63,846 nucleotides of DNA from an uncultured Paracoccaceae bacterium. GTDB taxonomy: Bacteria > Pseudomonadota > Alphaproteobacteria > Rhodobacterales > Rhodobacteraceae. Numbering within the stretch: position 1 is the first letter of the stretch; each line of letters starts with the position of its first letter. The notes under the pieces are model-generated. The model searched no databases. It had not been told where the DNA came from and saw only the letters and a program-made list of their open reading frames with translations. Shown here piece after piece: positions 7,365 to 15,911 of the stretch. The DNA is taken from contig CALICM010000027.1 of the NCBI GenBank assembly GCA_938049225.1, positions 1 through 63,846 on the forward strand. Direction: 5' to 3'. The position numbers and the translations under genes were made by a program.

Positions 7365-9314
7365 TTAACGAAGGTCCGGTGGCATTGATTCGTCCGCCAG
7401 CATAGTGATAGCGTCGTCCAAGGGCATGACAGTACTGGATTTTTCACCCAAGCGGCGCAGGCTGACTGTGCGGTTTTCGACCTCCTGCATACCGATGGCC
7501 AAAATCACAGGGACTTTGCCCAGTGAATGCTCGCGCACTTTGTAGTTGATCTTTTCGTTGCGGGTGTCCGCCTCGGCCCGCAGGCCCGCAGCCTGTAGGG
7601 CATCGACCGCCTCGGTCACAAATGCATCCGCCCCCGACACGATCGAGGCGATGACGATCTGGCGCGGCGCCAGCCACAGCGGGAACTTGCCGGCGTAGTT
7701 TTCGATCAATATCCCAATGAACCGCTCGAACGAGCCCAGGATTGCGCGATGCAGCATGACCGGGCGGTGTTTGGCACCATCCTCGCCGACATACTCGGCC
7801 TCAAGGCGCTGGGGCAGGTTGAAATCGGCCTGGAACGTGCCGCATTGCCATTCGCGGCCAATCGCGTCTGTCAGTTTGAAATCCAGCTTGGGGCCGTAAA
7901 AAGCGCCTTCGCCAGGGTCCAGCTCAAAATCATTGCGCACCGAAAGGATCGCTTTCTCCAATGCCCTTTCTGCCTTGTCCCAAACCTCGTCCGAGCCCAC
8001 GCGCACATCCGGCCGGGTCGACAGTTTGATGTCGAAACTCTCAAAGCCCGCATCGCGGTAGATGTCGGAGAGAAGTTCGATAAATCCGGCGCACTCCGCC
8101 TCGATCTGCTCTTCGGTGCAGAAGATATGCGCGTCATCCTGAGTAAACCCGCGCACGCGCATCAGCCCGTGCATTGAGCCCGAGCTTTCATAGCGATGGC
8201 ACGAGCCAAACTCGGCCAGGCGCAGGGGCAGGTCGCGATAGGATTTCAGGCCGTGGTTGTAGATCTGCACATGGCAGGGGCAATTCATCGGTTTGAGCGC
8301 ATTGATCCGCTTTTCCCGCGCATGTTCCTCGTCCACTTCGACGATGAACATGTTTTCTTGATAGGCCTCCCAATGGCCCGACGCCTCCCACAGTTTGCGA
8401 TCGACGACTTGCGGGGTCTTGATCTCTTTGTAGCCGGCCTTGGTCAGCTTGCGGCGCATGTAGTCTTCGAGCGTGCGATACAGCGCCCAGCCGTTGGGGT
8501 GCCAGAACACCATTCCTGGTGCCTCTTCTTGAAGATGAAAGAGATCCATCTCGCGGCCCAATTTGCGGTGGTCGCGCTTCAGCGCCTCCTCGATCATGGT
8601 CAGATGTGCCTTGAGGTCCTGCTTTGACCGGAAGGCGACGCCATAGATCCGCTGCAGCATCTTGTTGTCGCTGTCCCCGCGCCAATAGGCGCCCGCGACC
8701 GACATCAGTTTGAAGGCATCTGCGGGCACTTGACCGGTATGCGCCAGATGGGGGCCACGGCACAGGTCTTGCCAATGGCCATGCCAATACATGCGGATCG
8801 GTTCGCCGTCGGGGATCATCCCGACCAGTTCAACCTTGAACGGCTCGTTCTGCGCTTTGTAATAGGCAATCGCGCGATCACGCTCCCAGATCTCGGTGGT
8901 TACCGGGTCGCGTTTGGCGATGATCTCGCGCATTTTCTTTTCGATGGCCTCCAGATCCTCGGACGAGAAGGGTTCGGCGCGATCGAAATCGTAGTAAAAT
9001 CCGTTCTCGATCACCGGGCCGATGGTGACTTTGACGTCCGGCCAAATCTCTTGCACCGCGCGTGCCATGATATGCGCGCAGTCGTGGCGGATCAGTTCTA
9101 GTGCCTCGTTGTCTTTGGCGGTGACAATCGCCAGCGCCGCGTCCGCCTCGAGCGGGGTGGTCAGGTCCGACAATTTGCCGTCGATTTTTGCGGCAAAAGC
9201 GGCCTTGCCCAGGGATTTGGAGATATCCGCCGCCACATCTGCGGGGGTGGTTCCAGCCAAATACTGGCGGTGCGAGCCATCGGGAAGGGTGATCGAGATC
9301 TGGGCGCCATCCAT
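7365..9314 (-). CDS. thrS: Threonine--tRNA ligase
   Basis: Charges tRNA-Thr in the cytoplasm and edits mischarged seryl-tRNA. The 649-aa length is normal. An N-terminal TGS domain (about 1-66) is followed by the editing domain with its HxxxH motif (H77, H81). The class II catalytic core has motif 2 (FGSCHRYE) and motif 3 ([11 protein letters not shown]), and the anticodon-binding domain is C-terminal. The zinc ligand context is visible in NCPCHVQIY. The start chosen (ATG 9314) has GGAGGA seven bases upstream and matches the family N-terminus. A longer frame to 9470 adds unrelated residues. Confidence 0.95.
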   Translation of the reverse strand: MDGAQISITLPDGSHRQYLAGTTPADVAADISKSLGKAAFAAKIDGKLSDLTTPLEADAALAIVTAKDNEALELIRHDCAHIMARAVQEIWPDVKVTIGPVIENGFYYDFDRAEPFSSEDLEAIEKKMREIIAKRDPVTTEIWERDRAIAYYKAQNEPFKVELVGMIPDGEPIRMYWHGHWQDLCRGPHLAHTGQVPADAFKLMSVAGAYWRGDSDNKMLQRIYGVAFRSKQDLKAHLTMIEEALKRDHRKLGREMDLFHLQEEAPGMVFWHPNGWALYRTLEDYMRRKLTKAGYKEIKTPQVVDRKLWEASGHWEAYQENMFIVEVDEEHAREKRINALKPMNCPCHVQIYNHGLKSYRDLPLRLAEFGSCHRYESSGSMHGLMRVRGFTQDDAHIFCTEEQIEAECAGFIELLSDIYRDAGFESFDIKLSTRPDVRVGSDEVWDKAERALEKAILSVRNDFELDPGEGAFYGPKLDFKLTDAIGREWQCGTFQADFNLPQRLEAEYVGEDGAKHRPVMLHRAILGSFERFIGILIENYAGKFPLWLAPRQIVIASIVSGADAFVTEAVDALQAAGLRAEADTRNEKINYKVREHSLGKVPVILAIGMQEVENRTVSLRRLGEKSSTVMPLDDAITMLADESMPPDLR

Positions 9315-9372
9315 GCGCGGATCCTCCGGTGTTTTGGCGCCTACGAAACGCCCGGTTACGGTTGGAGGTTCT

Positions 9373-9400
9373 GATGTACGGATGGCGCGTGGCTTGTCAA
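9373..9400 (-). promoter_or_regulatory. thrS: Putative sigma-70 promoter of thrS
   Basis: On the minus strand a perfect TTGACA (-35, 9395-9400) is followed after 16 bp by TACATC (-10, 9373-9378), about 60 bp upstream of the thrS start. The -35 overlaps the stop codon of the upstream glycosyltransferase gene. The -10 is weak. Confidence 0.4.
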
Positions 9401-10581
9401 CCGGTGGCATACTCGCGCAGAACTTGGTGATACAGTGCAAAGATCTCCTGCTGCATGCGCAATTGCCCATAGCGGCTGCGGATCAGGCTGCGTGCCGCCA
9501 GGGACATCGCATCGCGGATCACATCCTCGCGGTCGATCGCGGCCGAGACGGCGTAAACCAGCGAACCGATGTCGCGGTGCCGCACCAGCCAACCTGTTTT
9601 GCCGGGCTGGATCGCCTCGACGTTCCCGCCCAAGTCCGAGGCCACAACTGGTCGGCCCATCGCCTGGGCCTGCAAGGCATGCATGCTGAAGGCAGGGGGG
9701 CGCACTGGCAGGGCCATCACCAGTGAGGCCAGCTTGTACGCCGCGGGCCAATCGGTGCAGGGACCGACCCAGCGCACTTGTCCCAAGGCTGGGCTGCGGT
9801 TAATCCGGGCGACCATGCCCTCGGTCAGACTGGCATCACCTGACAGCAGCCAAAGGGCGTCGGGTGTGTCGGCATTGGCGGCCACCGTCAGGATCCAGTC
9901 CAGCCAGGGCCCGTCGGCCGTCGCCTCAGGCACCAAAATGATGGGTCGCGGATCGTCGTCCAGCCCCCAGTCACGTACAAGCGCTACAGTCCGGGCCGAG
10001 GTTACGCTGCCCTCGTCAAATTTGTCCCCATCAATGCCGGGTGGGATGACCCGGATCGATGTTTCGGGCACCCCAAAATCGCGCTGCAAACACAGGCTGA
10101 CATGGGCCGAGGGCACGATCATTGGTCGACCGGTCAGCACCTTGCGCGCACTGCGCCGCCCTAGAAAGCCGCTGGCCGACGGCACAGTGTCGCAGGACAT
10201 CACCAGCGGCAGGTTGGCCGCATTCGCGAAAGCCTGCGCGGCGAGCCCAGCCTGGGTGCCGTGCACGTGCACCAGATCGATGTTGCGGTGATGCACCGTG
10301 TCCAGCAGCGCTTGCGTTGCGCTGTGTTGGAACAATGTATCCCTTGCGCCTGTGAATGGGCGGTGATCGACGCCGTTCCGGCGCAACAAGGTTTCGCAGG
10401 TGTTACCGCCACCTGCGATGACGCTTAGACTGCCTTGGTTGTTTAATCCTTCAGCCAATTTGATCGCGGTGTCGATCACGGTTTTCGGGGGCGCATCGGG
10501 CAGCAGTTGCAGGATACGTGGCGCTGCGCCATGTATGGGCTGCGGGGCTGCCCCGCCCAATGGACGGAGTAACATGCTCAA
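9397..10581 (-). CDS. Glycosyltransferase family 4 (GT-B fold)
   Basis: A 394-aa GT4-like transferase. The N-terminal half has the [15 protein letters not shown] block. The C-terminal half carries the nucleotide-sugar-binding features [18 protein letters not shown], and [17 protein letters not shown] (the EX7E-like region is reduced) followed by GWLV. The acceptor is unknown; cell-surface glycan or lipid glycosylation is likely. A TTG start at 10581 has AGAGG six bases upstream; ATG 10575 is an alternative. Either start overlaps the 5' end of the divergent hydrolase gene. It lies upstream of thrS but is probably not functionally linked. Confidence 0.75.
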   Translation of the reverse strand: MSMLLRPLGGAAPQPIHGAAPRILQLLPDAPPKTVIDTAIKLAEGLNNQGSLSVIAGGGNTCETLLRRNGVDHRPFTGARDTLFQHSATQALLDTVHHRNIDLVHVHGTQAGLAAQAFANAANLPLVMSCDTVPSASGFLGRRSARKVLTGRPMIVPSAHVSLCLQRDFGVPETSIRVIPPGIDGDKFDEGSVTSARTVALVRDWGLDDDPRPIILVPEATADGPWLDWILTVAANADTPDALWLLSGDASLTEGMVARINRSPALGQVRWVGPCTDWPAAYKLASLVMALPVRPPAFSMHALQAQAMGRPVVASDLGGNVEAIQPGKTGWLVRHRDIGSLVYAVSAAIDREDVIRDAMSLAARSLIRSRYGQLRMQQEIFALYHQVLREYATG

Positions 10582-11347
10582 TTTTGACCTCTTTAATGCC
10601 TCTGACGGGCGTTTATTGGCCTACAGTACAGTAAATCCTGGGAAAGGCAGCAAAAAACTGCCGGGGGTTGTGTTTCTAGGGGGCTTCCGGTCAGATATGA
10701 CCGGAACAAAGGCGGTTTTTATTGAGAATTGGGCTCGTGAGACTGGTCGGGATTTTCTAAGATTTGACTATACAGGTCATGGACAGTCCTCAGGCGAATT
10801 CCAGGACGGTTGCCTGGGCGATTGGATCCGCGATGCGCGGGAGATCATCGAGGCCTTGACCGAGGGCCCGCAAATCTTGGTCGGCAGCTCGATGGGGGGA
10901 TGGGTCGCGCTGAGCTTGGCGCGCGATATGCCGGACAGGGTGGCAGGGCTGGTGGGTATCGCGGCCGCGCCGGATTTCACCGAAGACGCAATGTGGGAAG
11001 GGTTCAGCGCTGCGCAACGCGCGACATTGCTCTCGGAAGGTCAGATTGCTCTGCCAACAGAGTATGACGATGCGCCCTATATCATCACCAAGCGCCTGAT
11101 TGAGGACGGGAAGGACCAATTGGTCCTGCGCAGACCTTTGTCGCTTGCCTGCCCGGTGCACCTTTTGCACGGCACGGCCGACGCGGATGTCGCCCAATCC
11201 GTGCCGCTGCGGATCCTTGAGCACGCGACCTGCGATGATCTGCAATTGACGTTGGTCAAAGGTGCTGACCACCGGTTTTCCACACCCGACAACCTGGCGC
11301 AGATCGTCGCAACCGTGGAAATCGTCACGGACCGACTGGCGCAGTAA
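10574..11347 (+). CDS. Alpha/beta hydrolase, ABHD10-like esterase/thioesterase
   Basis: A 257-aa soluble serine hydrolase. It shows FLGGFRSDMTGTKA and FLRFDYTGHGQSSG (oxyanion region), the nucleophile elbow GSSMGG with S106, HGTADADV (acid residue loop) and GADHRFS (catalytic His). The SDMTGTKA block is characteristic of the family that includes mitochondrial ABHD10. The natural substrate is unknown; short acyl esters or S-acyl groups are likely. The start has CGGAG five bases upstream. It is divergent from the glycosyltransferase gene, with the two start regions physically overlapping. Confidence 0.8.
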   Translation: MLNFDLFNASDGRLLAYSTVNPGKGSKKLPGVVFLGGFRSDMTGTKAVFIENWARETGRDFLRFDYTGHGQSSGEFQDGCLGDWIRDAREIIEALTEGPQILVGSSMGGWVALSLARDMPDRVAGLVGIAAAPDFTEDAMWEGFSAAQRATLLSEGQIALPTEYDDAPYIITKRLIEDGKDQLVLRRPLSLACPVHLLHGTADADVAQSVPLRILEHATCDDLQLTLVKGADHRFSTPDNLAQIVATVEIVTDRLAQ

Positions 11348-11395
11348 CATTCATATAAACTAATAGAAGGTTACCCTGCGCGGGACGGAGAGTGC

Positions 11396-12373
11396 ATGAA
11401 TCGATTTCTGCTTGGTCTGCTTCTGATTGTTGGTCTTGGGGCCGTGCTTTGGGTGTTCGGCCCGCGCGAGGCTGTCCGGGGGCCGGTCGCGTTTAGCGCG
11501 GCAGGGGTGGATGATGACCTTGACGCGTATCTATTCCGGCGCGAACGGGCGTTCACGGATGTGGTCCGGGGCGCGCAGAAGCACATTCTTTGGGCCAATC
11601 CGGCCCGCAAACAGAAGACGCCCTTGTCTATTGTCTACATACATGGGTTTTCCGCGACACTGGAAGAAATCCGCCCGGTGCCGGACGAGGTGGCGCGCGC
11701 CATCGGCGCCAATTTATTCTACACGCGCCTGACCGGCCACGGTCGCACCGGGGCGGCAATGGGTGAGGCGCGCCTGGCTGACTGGCGCGCGGATATGGCC
11801 GAGGCGATTGAGGTCGGACGCCGCCTGGGCGATCGTGTGATCCTGATGGGCACGTCCACCGGCGGCTCGTTGGTGACAATGGCGCTGGGCGATCCGCTAA
11901 TGTCCCAGGGCGTTGCAGGCGCTGTATTTTTCTCGCCCAATTACGCGATCCAGGCCGAGGGTTCGAACATCCTCACCTGGCCCTTTGCCCGGAGTTTCAT
12001 TCCTTTGATCCTGGGCAAAGAACGGTTTTTCGCGCCTGACAATACCGAGCATGCCAAATGGTGGACAACGCGCTATCCCACCCAAGCGCTGATACCGATG
12101 GCGGCCTCGGTCAAGGCGGCGAATGCGGTGGATCATGGCGATATTCAGGTGCCCGCTCTGTTCATATTCTCGGATGCTGATCAAATCGTGAAAGCCTCGC
12201 GCACCCGCGAGGTAGCGGCGCGGTGGGGTGGCCCAGTTGCCTTGTGGCCGGTCGAAGCGGGGCCGGGGGATGATCGTGTCAGTCATGTGATCGCGGGTGA
12301 CATTCTCAGCCCCGGTTTGACGGACAACGTGGTGGCGCGGATCTTGGAATGGGTGCGAGAACGCGGGTTTTAG
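11396..12373 (+). CDS. Membrane-anchored alpha/beta hydrolase (carboxylesterase/lysophospholipase-like)
   Basis: A 325-aa protein with an N-terminal hydrophobic segment (about 4-21), which acts as a signal anchor placing the enzyme in or across the inner membrane. The hydrolase core has YIHGFSATLEE, LTGHGRTG, the nucleophile elbow GTSTGG (S154), FIFSDADQIV (acid) and a likely His near DDRVSHVI. It lies 48 bp after the previous hydrolase gene on the same strand, so the two may be co-transcribed although they are not close paralogues. The substrate is unknown. Confidence 0.75.
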   Translation: MNRFLLGLLLIVGLGAVLWVFGPREAVRGPVAFSAAGVDDDLDAYLFRRERAFTDVVRGAQKHILWANPARKQKTPLSIVYIHGFSATLEEIRPVPDEVARAIGANLFYTRLTGHGRTGAAMGEARLADWRADMAEAIEVGRRLGDRVILMGTSTGGSLVTMALGDPLMSQGVAGAVFFSPNYAIQAEGSNILTWPFARSFIPLILGKERFFAPDNTEHAKWWTTRYPTQALIPMAASVKAANAVDHGDIQVPALFIFSDADQIVKASRTREVAARWGGPVALWPVEAGPGDDRVSHVIAGDILSPGLTDNVVARILEWVRERGF

Positions 12374-12386
12374 CCGGTCTTAAGCC

Positions 12387-12596
12387 CTACAGAATCAAGC
12401 CAATAACCACAAACGCCAACCCAAGTCCGGCGAGGCCGACCGAAGCCATGTTCAGCGCGACAAGCCAGTGCAACTGTGCCCGCGCTTGATCCGGGTCGTC
12501 CAATTTTCGGATCGCTGCCGCCTTGCCAATACAAAGGCCCAGGCCAACCAAGCCTGCCAAGGTTACAAAAACTCCAACGATCACAAGCCATGTCAT
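12387..12596 (-). CDS. 69-aa two-helix membrane protein
   Basis: A small protein with two hydrophobic segments (about 3-24 and 44-68) joined by a charged loop [11 protein letters not shown]. No catalytic motif is present. The start at 12596 fits the first hydrophobic segment; GGGGT lies about 12 bases upstream. It converges on the hydrolase gene (13-bp gap) and is divergent from gapR. Its function is unknown, and it is not one of the named transporter types. Confidence 0.6.
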   Translation of the reverse strand: MTWLVIVGVFVTLAGLVGLGLCIGKAAAIRKLDDPDQARAQLHWLVALNMASVGLAGLGLAFVVIGLIL

Positions 12597-12699
12597 GGGG
12601 GAGCCGCTACCCCATCTGTTGCGCACCCGCAAGCCCTTGCAGCGCCCTCGCCACCTGCATAGGGTGCGCGCGATTTCGCAGCCATTCAAAGGATCGCTC

Positions 12700-12966
12700 A
12701 TGGACATAGCTGACGACACGGGCCCCGCCGACAGCCATCGGGTGGCCGCCGCCGAACTGCGCCAGTTCATCGAACGCTTCGAGCGGTTGGATGCCGAAAA
12801 GAAAGACATCGCAGACCAGCAAAAAGAGGTGATGGCCGAGGCCAAGGGCCGCGGTTATGACGTCAAGATCCTGCGCAAAGTGATCGCTTTGCGCAAAAAG
12901 GACCCCGCCGAGATCTCGGAGGAGGAGGCGGTTCTCGACCTCTATAAGGAAGCGCTGGGGATGTAA
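12700..12966 (+). CDS. gapR: GapR-family nucleoid protein (DUF2312)
   Basis: An 88-aa helical DNA-binding protein. The family signature is clear: [38 protein letters not shown] followed by [11 protein letters not shown] and a C-terminal EALGM. In Caulobacter, GapR clamps overtwisted DNA ahead of replication and transcription and stimulates topoisomerases. The length and start (ATG 12700, with AAAGGA upstream) agree with homologues. The next gene begins one base after its stop. Confidence 0.9.
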   Translation: MDIADDTGPADSHRVAAAELRQFIERFERLDAEKKDIADQQKEVMAEAKGRGYDVKILRKVIALRKKDPAEISEEEAVLDLYKEALGM

Positions 12967-12967
12967 G

Positions 12968-13381
12968 ATGCGGGCACGGTTTCACTTGGCCTATCACGTT
13001 ACCGATCTGGCCGTAGCACGCGCATTCTACATTGATCTGTTGGGTTGCACCGAGGGACGCAGTACCGACACATGGGTCGATTTCGACTTTTTCGGGCACC
13101 AGATCTCGCTGCACTTGGGAACGCCCTTCGCCACCCGTGACACCGGCCGGGTCGGCGATCATATGGTGCCCATGCCACACTTGGGCGTGATCCTGCCGCT
13201 GCCTGATTGGCAGGCTCTGGCCGATCGGTTGAGCGCTGCCGATTTGCCCTTCGTGATCCCCCCGACCGCGCGTTTCCAGGGCCAGGTGGGTGAGCAGTGG
13301 GCGATGTTTTTCCGCGACCCCAGCGGCAATCCGATTGAGGTGAAGGGCTTTGCCGACATCGATACGGTCTTTGCCAACTGA
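12968..13381 (+). CDS. VOC-superfamily (glyoxalase/dioxygenase-like) protein
   Basis: A 137-aa protein with two beta-alpha-beta-beta-beta modules. HLAYHVTDLAVARAFYIDLLGC opens the first module. ISLHLG supplies a His that could bind metal, and FFRDPSGNPIEVKGF closes the second, with the terminal Glu ligand seen in many VOC enzymes. It fits the glyoxalase/bleomycin-resistance superfamily; the substrate cannot be inferred. It starts one base after gapR, so co-transcription is likely, and it ends 75 bp before glgP. Confidence 0.8.
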   Translation: MRARFHLAYHVTDLAVARAFYIDLLGCTEGRSTDTWVDFDFFGHQISLHLGTPFATRDTGRVGDHMVPMPHLGVILPLPDWQALADRLSAADLPFVIPPTARFQGQVGEQWAMFFRDPSGNPIEVKGFADIDTVFAN

Positions 13382-13413
13382 GCCTATGACCTTTGGTCAC
13401 AGCGCCGAACGCC

Positions 13414-13425
13414 CAAAGCGCTTTG
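13414..13425. promoter_or_regulatory. LacI-type palindromic operator upstream of glgP
   Basis: CAAAGCGCTTTG is a perfect 12-bp palindrome 31 bp before the glgP start. An AAA-GCGC-TTT core with a central CG is the usual form of LacI-family operators, which often control sugar genes in alphaproteobacteria. The 3' half overlaps a TTGATA that could serve as a -35 hexamer. No regulator gene lies in the window, so the binding protein is inferred. Confidence 0.5.
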
Positions 13426-13456
13426 ATACTCGGCCTAAACTAAGGTACAGCGCAGT

Positions 13457-15871
13457 ATGAACATGCACCCCGGACAGACCGTGACCCAGGATCAACTTCA
13501 AGCCGATATCCTGCGCCACCTGAAATTCGACACCGGCAAGGACCCGGCCCATGCCACGCTGCGCGACTGGCGTATGGCGCTTAGCCTGGCGATCCGCGAC
13601 CGCATCGTCGCCCCTTGGTTTGAAGCGACCCGCGCCACCTATGCCGGTCGGCACAAGCGGGTCTATTACCTTAGCCTTGAGTTCCTGATCGGCCGACTGC
13701 TGCAGGACGCAATTGTTAATCTTGGTCTGGGCGAGGGGGTGCAGGGCGCTTGTGCCGCGCTGGATCTGGACATGCACGCCGTGCTGAGTGACGAGCCCGA
13801 TGCCGCCTTGGGCAACGGGGGGCTGGGCCGTCTGGCCGCCTGTTTCTTGGACAGTTTGTCGACGCTGTCGATCCCCGCGTTTGGGTATGGGATCCGCTAT
13901 GAACACGGGCTTTTCAAGCAGTCGTTCCACCAGGGCCGCCAGATTGAACAGGCCGAGGATTGGTTGAATCAACCTCACGCATGGGAGTTTGAGCGGGCCG
14001 AATCCTTCTACGAGATCGGTTTCTACGGCGATGTCACCGAAGTGGGCGGCAGATCCAGCTGGTCCCCGGGTGATGCGGTAATCGCCCGCGCCTATGACAC
14101 CCCGATCGTCGGTTGGCAGGGCAAATGGGCCAATACGCTGAGGCTGTGGAGCGCGCAGCCAACCCAATTGTTCGATCTGGCGCGGTTCAATACCGGAGAC
14201 TTCTCGGCCGCCGCGGCGCCCGAGGCCGGGGCGCGGACCATCAGCCGCGTGCTCTATCCCGACGACACCACCGATGCGGGTAAGGAACTGCGGCTGAAGC
14301 AGGAGTATTTCTTCGCCGCCGCCTCGATCCGCGACATCCTGCGCCGCTATCAAAGCGAGTATACGGATATCAGCGCGCTGCCCAAGCATGTCGCCATCCA
14401 ACTGAACGACACCCACCCCGCCATCGCGGGCCCGGAGTTGGTGCGCATCCTGCACGACGACCATGCCCTGCCATTCGACCAAGCGGTCGAAACCGCGCAA
14501 GCGACGCTGAACTACACCAACCATACCCTGCTGCCCGAGGCGCTTGAGCGGTGGTCCGAGGGGCTGATCCGCCATTTGCTACCCCGCCACATGCGGATCA
14601 TCGAGCAAATCGATGATTGGCATGCGCGGACCACCAAGGGCCGGACGCTCTCGACCATCGAGGATGGCCAGGTCAAGATGGGTGAGTTGAGTTTTGTGAT
14701 GGCCAACCGGGTCAACGGCGTCTCGGCCTTGCACACCGATCTGATGAAAGAGACCGTGTTCAGCCAGTTGAACACGTTGCACCCCGACCGGATCGTCAAC
14801 CAGACCAATGGCGTGACCCCCCGGCGCTGGGTCCTCGGTTGCAACCCCCCGCTCAGCGGGCTGATCACCGAGACGATTGGTGAGGGCTGGGTTGGTGACC
14901 TGGAACGGCTGCAGGGGCTGCGCGATCATGCGGATGACGCAGGTTTTCAAGCCCGCTTCGCCGACGCGAAGCGGGCAAACAAGGATCGGCTGTCAAAATG
15001 GGTCGCGAACAGCATGGGCATTGCCCTGGACCCCGACGCGATGTTCGACGTGCAGATCAAGCGCATCCACGAATACAAACGCCAGCTGATGAACGTGCTC
15101 GAGGTGATCGCTTTATGGCAGGCCATGCGCGATGCGCCCAATGCCGACTGGACCCCCAGGGTCAAAATCTTCGGCGGCAAGGCTGCCCCAGGCTATCACA
15201 CCGCCAAGGAAATCGTGCATCTTATCAATGATGTCGCGGCGGTTGTGAATGTGGATCCGTTGGTGAAGGGCCGCCTTAAGGTTATCTACCCACCCAACTA
15301 CAACGTTACGATGGCCGAGCGTCTGATCCCCGCCGCCGACCTCAGCCAGCAAATCTCGACCGCCGGGAAGGAGGCGTCGGGGACGGGCAACATGAAGTTC
15401 GCGCTGAACGGCGCGCCCACTATTGGCACATTGGACGGCGCGAATGTCGAGATCCGCGATCATGTCGGTGCCGAAAATTTCTTCCTGTTCGGCCTCACTG
15501 CACCGCAGGCCGCAGCTCGCCGGGCGTTGCCTGATCATGCGGCGCATGCGATCGCCGCTTGCCCTGAGTTGGAAAGGGCGATCCGCCACTTGGAAACCGG
15601 CACGTTCAGCCCCGGCGACCCTGGCCGCTATGGCAACTTGGCGAATATCTTGCGGCACCATGACTATTTCCTGGTGGCCTCGGACTTCGCGTCCTATTGG
15701 GCGAAAAGCCGCGAAGCCGATGTGGTCTTTCGTGATACCGCCGCCTGGACTCGCATGGCCGCGTTGAATGTGGCTGGGTCCGGATGGTTCTCGTCCGATC
15801 GAACCATTCGCGGCTACGCCGCTGATATCTGGGGCGCTGCGCCGGTTTCCGGCGTGCCACCTCAGGCCTGA
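13457..15871 (+). CDS. glgP: Glycogen phosphorylase
   Basis: Releases glucose-1-phosphate from the non-reducing ends of glycogen, using PLP. The 804-aa length and conserved blocks fit: YYLSLEFLIGR near the N-terminus, LGNGGLGRLAACFLDS, IQLNDTHPAIA, NQTNGVTPRRW and the PLP-lysine segment EASGTGNMKF with K647. It is the first gene of a glycogen operon and carries the breakdown function, while three downstream genes carry synthesis. A LacI-type palindrome lies just upstream. The glgB start follows 40 bp after its stop. Confidence 0.95.
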   Translation: MNMHPGQTVTQDQLQADILRHLKFDTGKDPAHATLRDWRMALSLAIRDRIVAPWFEATRATYAGRHKRVYYLSLEFLIGRLLQDAIVNLGLGEGVQGACAALDLDMHAVLSDEPDAALGNGGLGRLAACFLDSLSTLSIPAFGYGIRYEHGLFKQSFHQGRQIEQAEDWLNQPHAWEFERAESFYEIGFYGDVTEVGGRSSWSPGDAVIARAYDTPIVGWQGKWANTLRLWSAQPTQLFDLARFNTGDFSAAAAPEAGARTISRVLYPDDTTDAGKELRLKQEYFFAAASIRDILRRYQSEYTDISALPKHVAIQLNDTHPAIAGPELVRILHDDHALPFDQAVETAQATLNYTNHTLLPEALERWSEGLIRHLLPRHMRIIEQIDDWHARTTKGRTLSTIEDGQVKMGELSFVMANRVNGVSALHTDLMKETVFSQLNTLHPDRIVNQTNGVTPRRWVLGCNPPLSGLITETIGEGWVGDLERLQGLRDHADDAGFQARFADAKRANKDRLSKWVANSMGIALDPDAMFDVQIKRIHEYKRQLMNVLEVIALWQAMRDAPNADWTPRVKIFGGKAAPGYHTAKEIVHLINDVAAVVNVDPLVKGRLKVIYPPNYNVTMAERLIPAADLSQQISTAGKEASGTGNMKFALNGAPTIGTLDGANVEIRDHVGAENFFLFGLTAPQAAARRALPDHAAHAIAACPELERAIRHLETGTFSPGDPGRYGNLANILRHHDYFLVASDFASYWAKSREADVVFRDTAAWTRMAALNVAGSGWFSSDRTIRGYAADIWGAAPVSGVPPQA

Positions 15872-15911
15872 GAGGGTTGCGTTCCCAACCGGCTGCCTTA
15901 GGGTCAAGGGC

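Noticed and set aside
13397-14575. 392-codon antisense frame opposite glgP
   Set aside because: The opposite strand encodes a clear glycogen phosphorylase with all motifs; no domain or ribosome binding site here.
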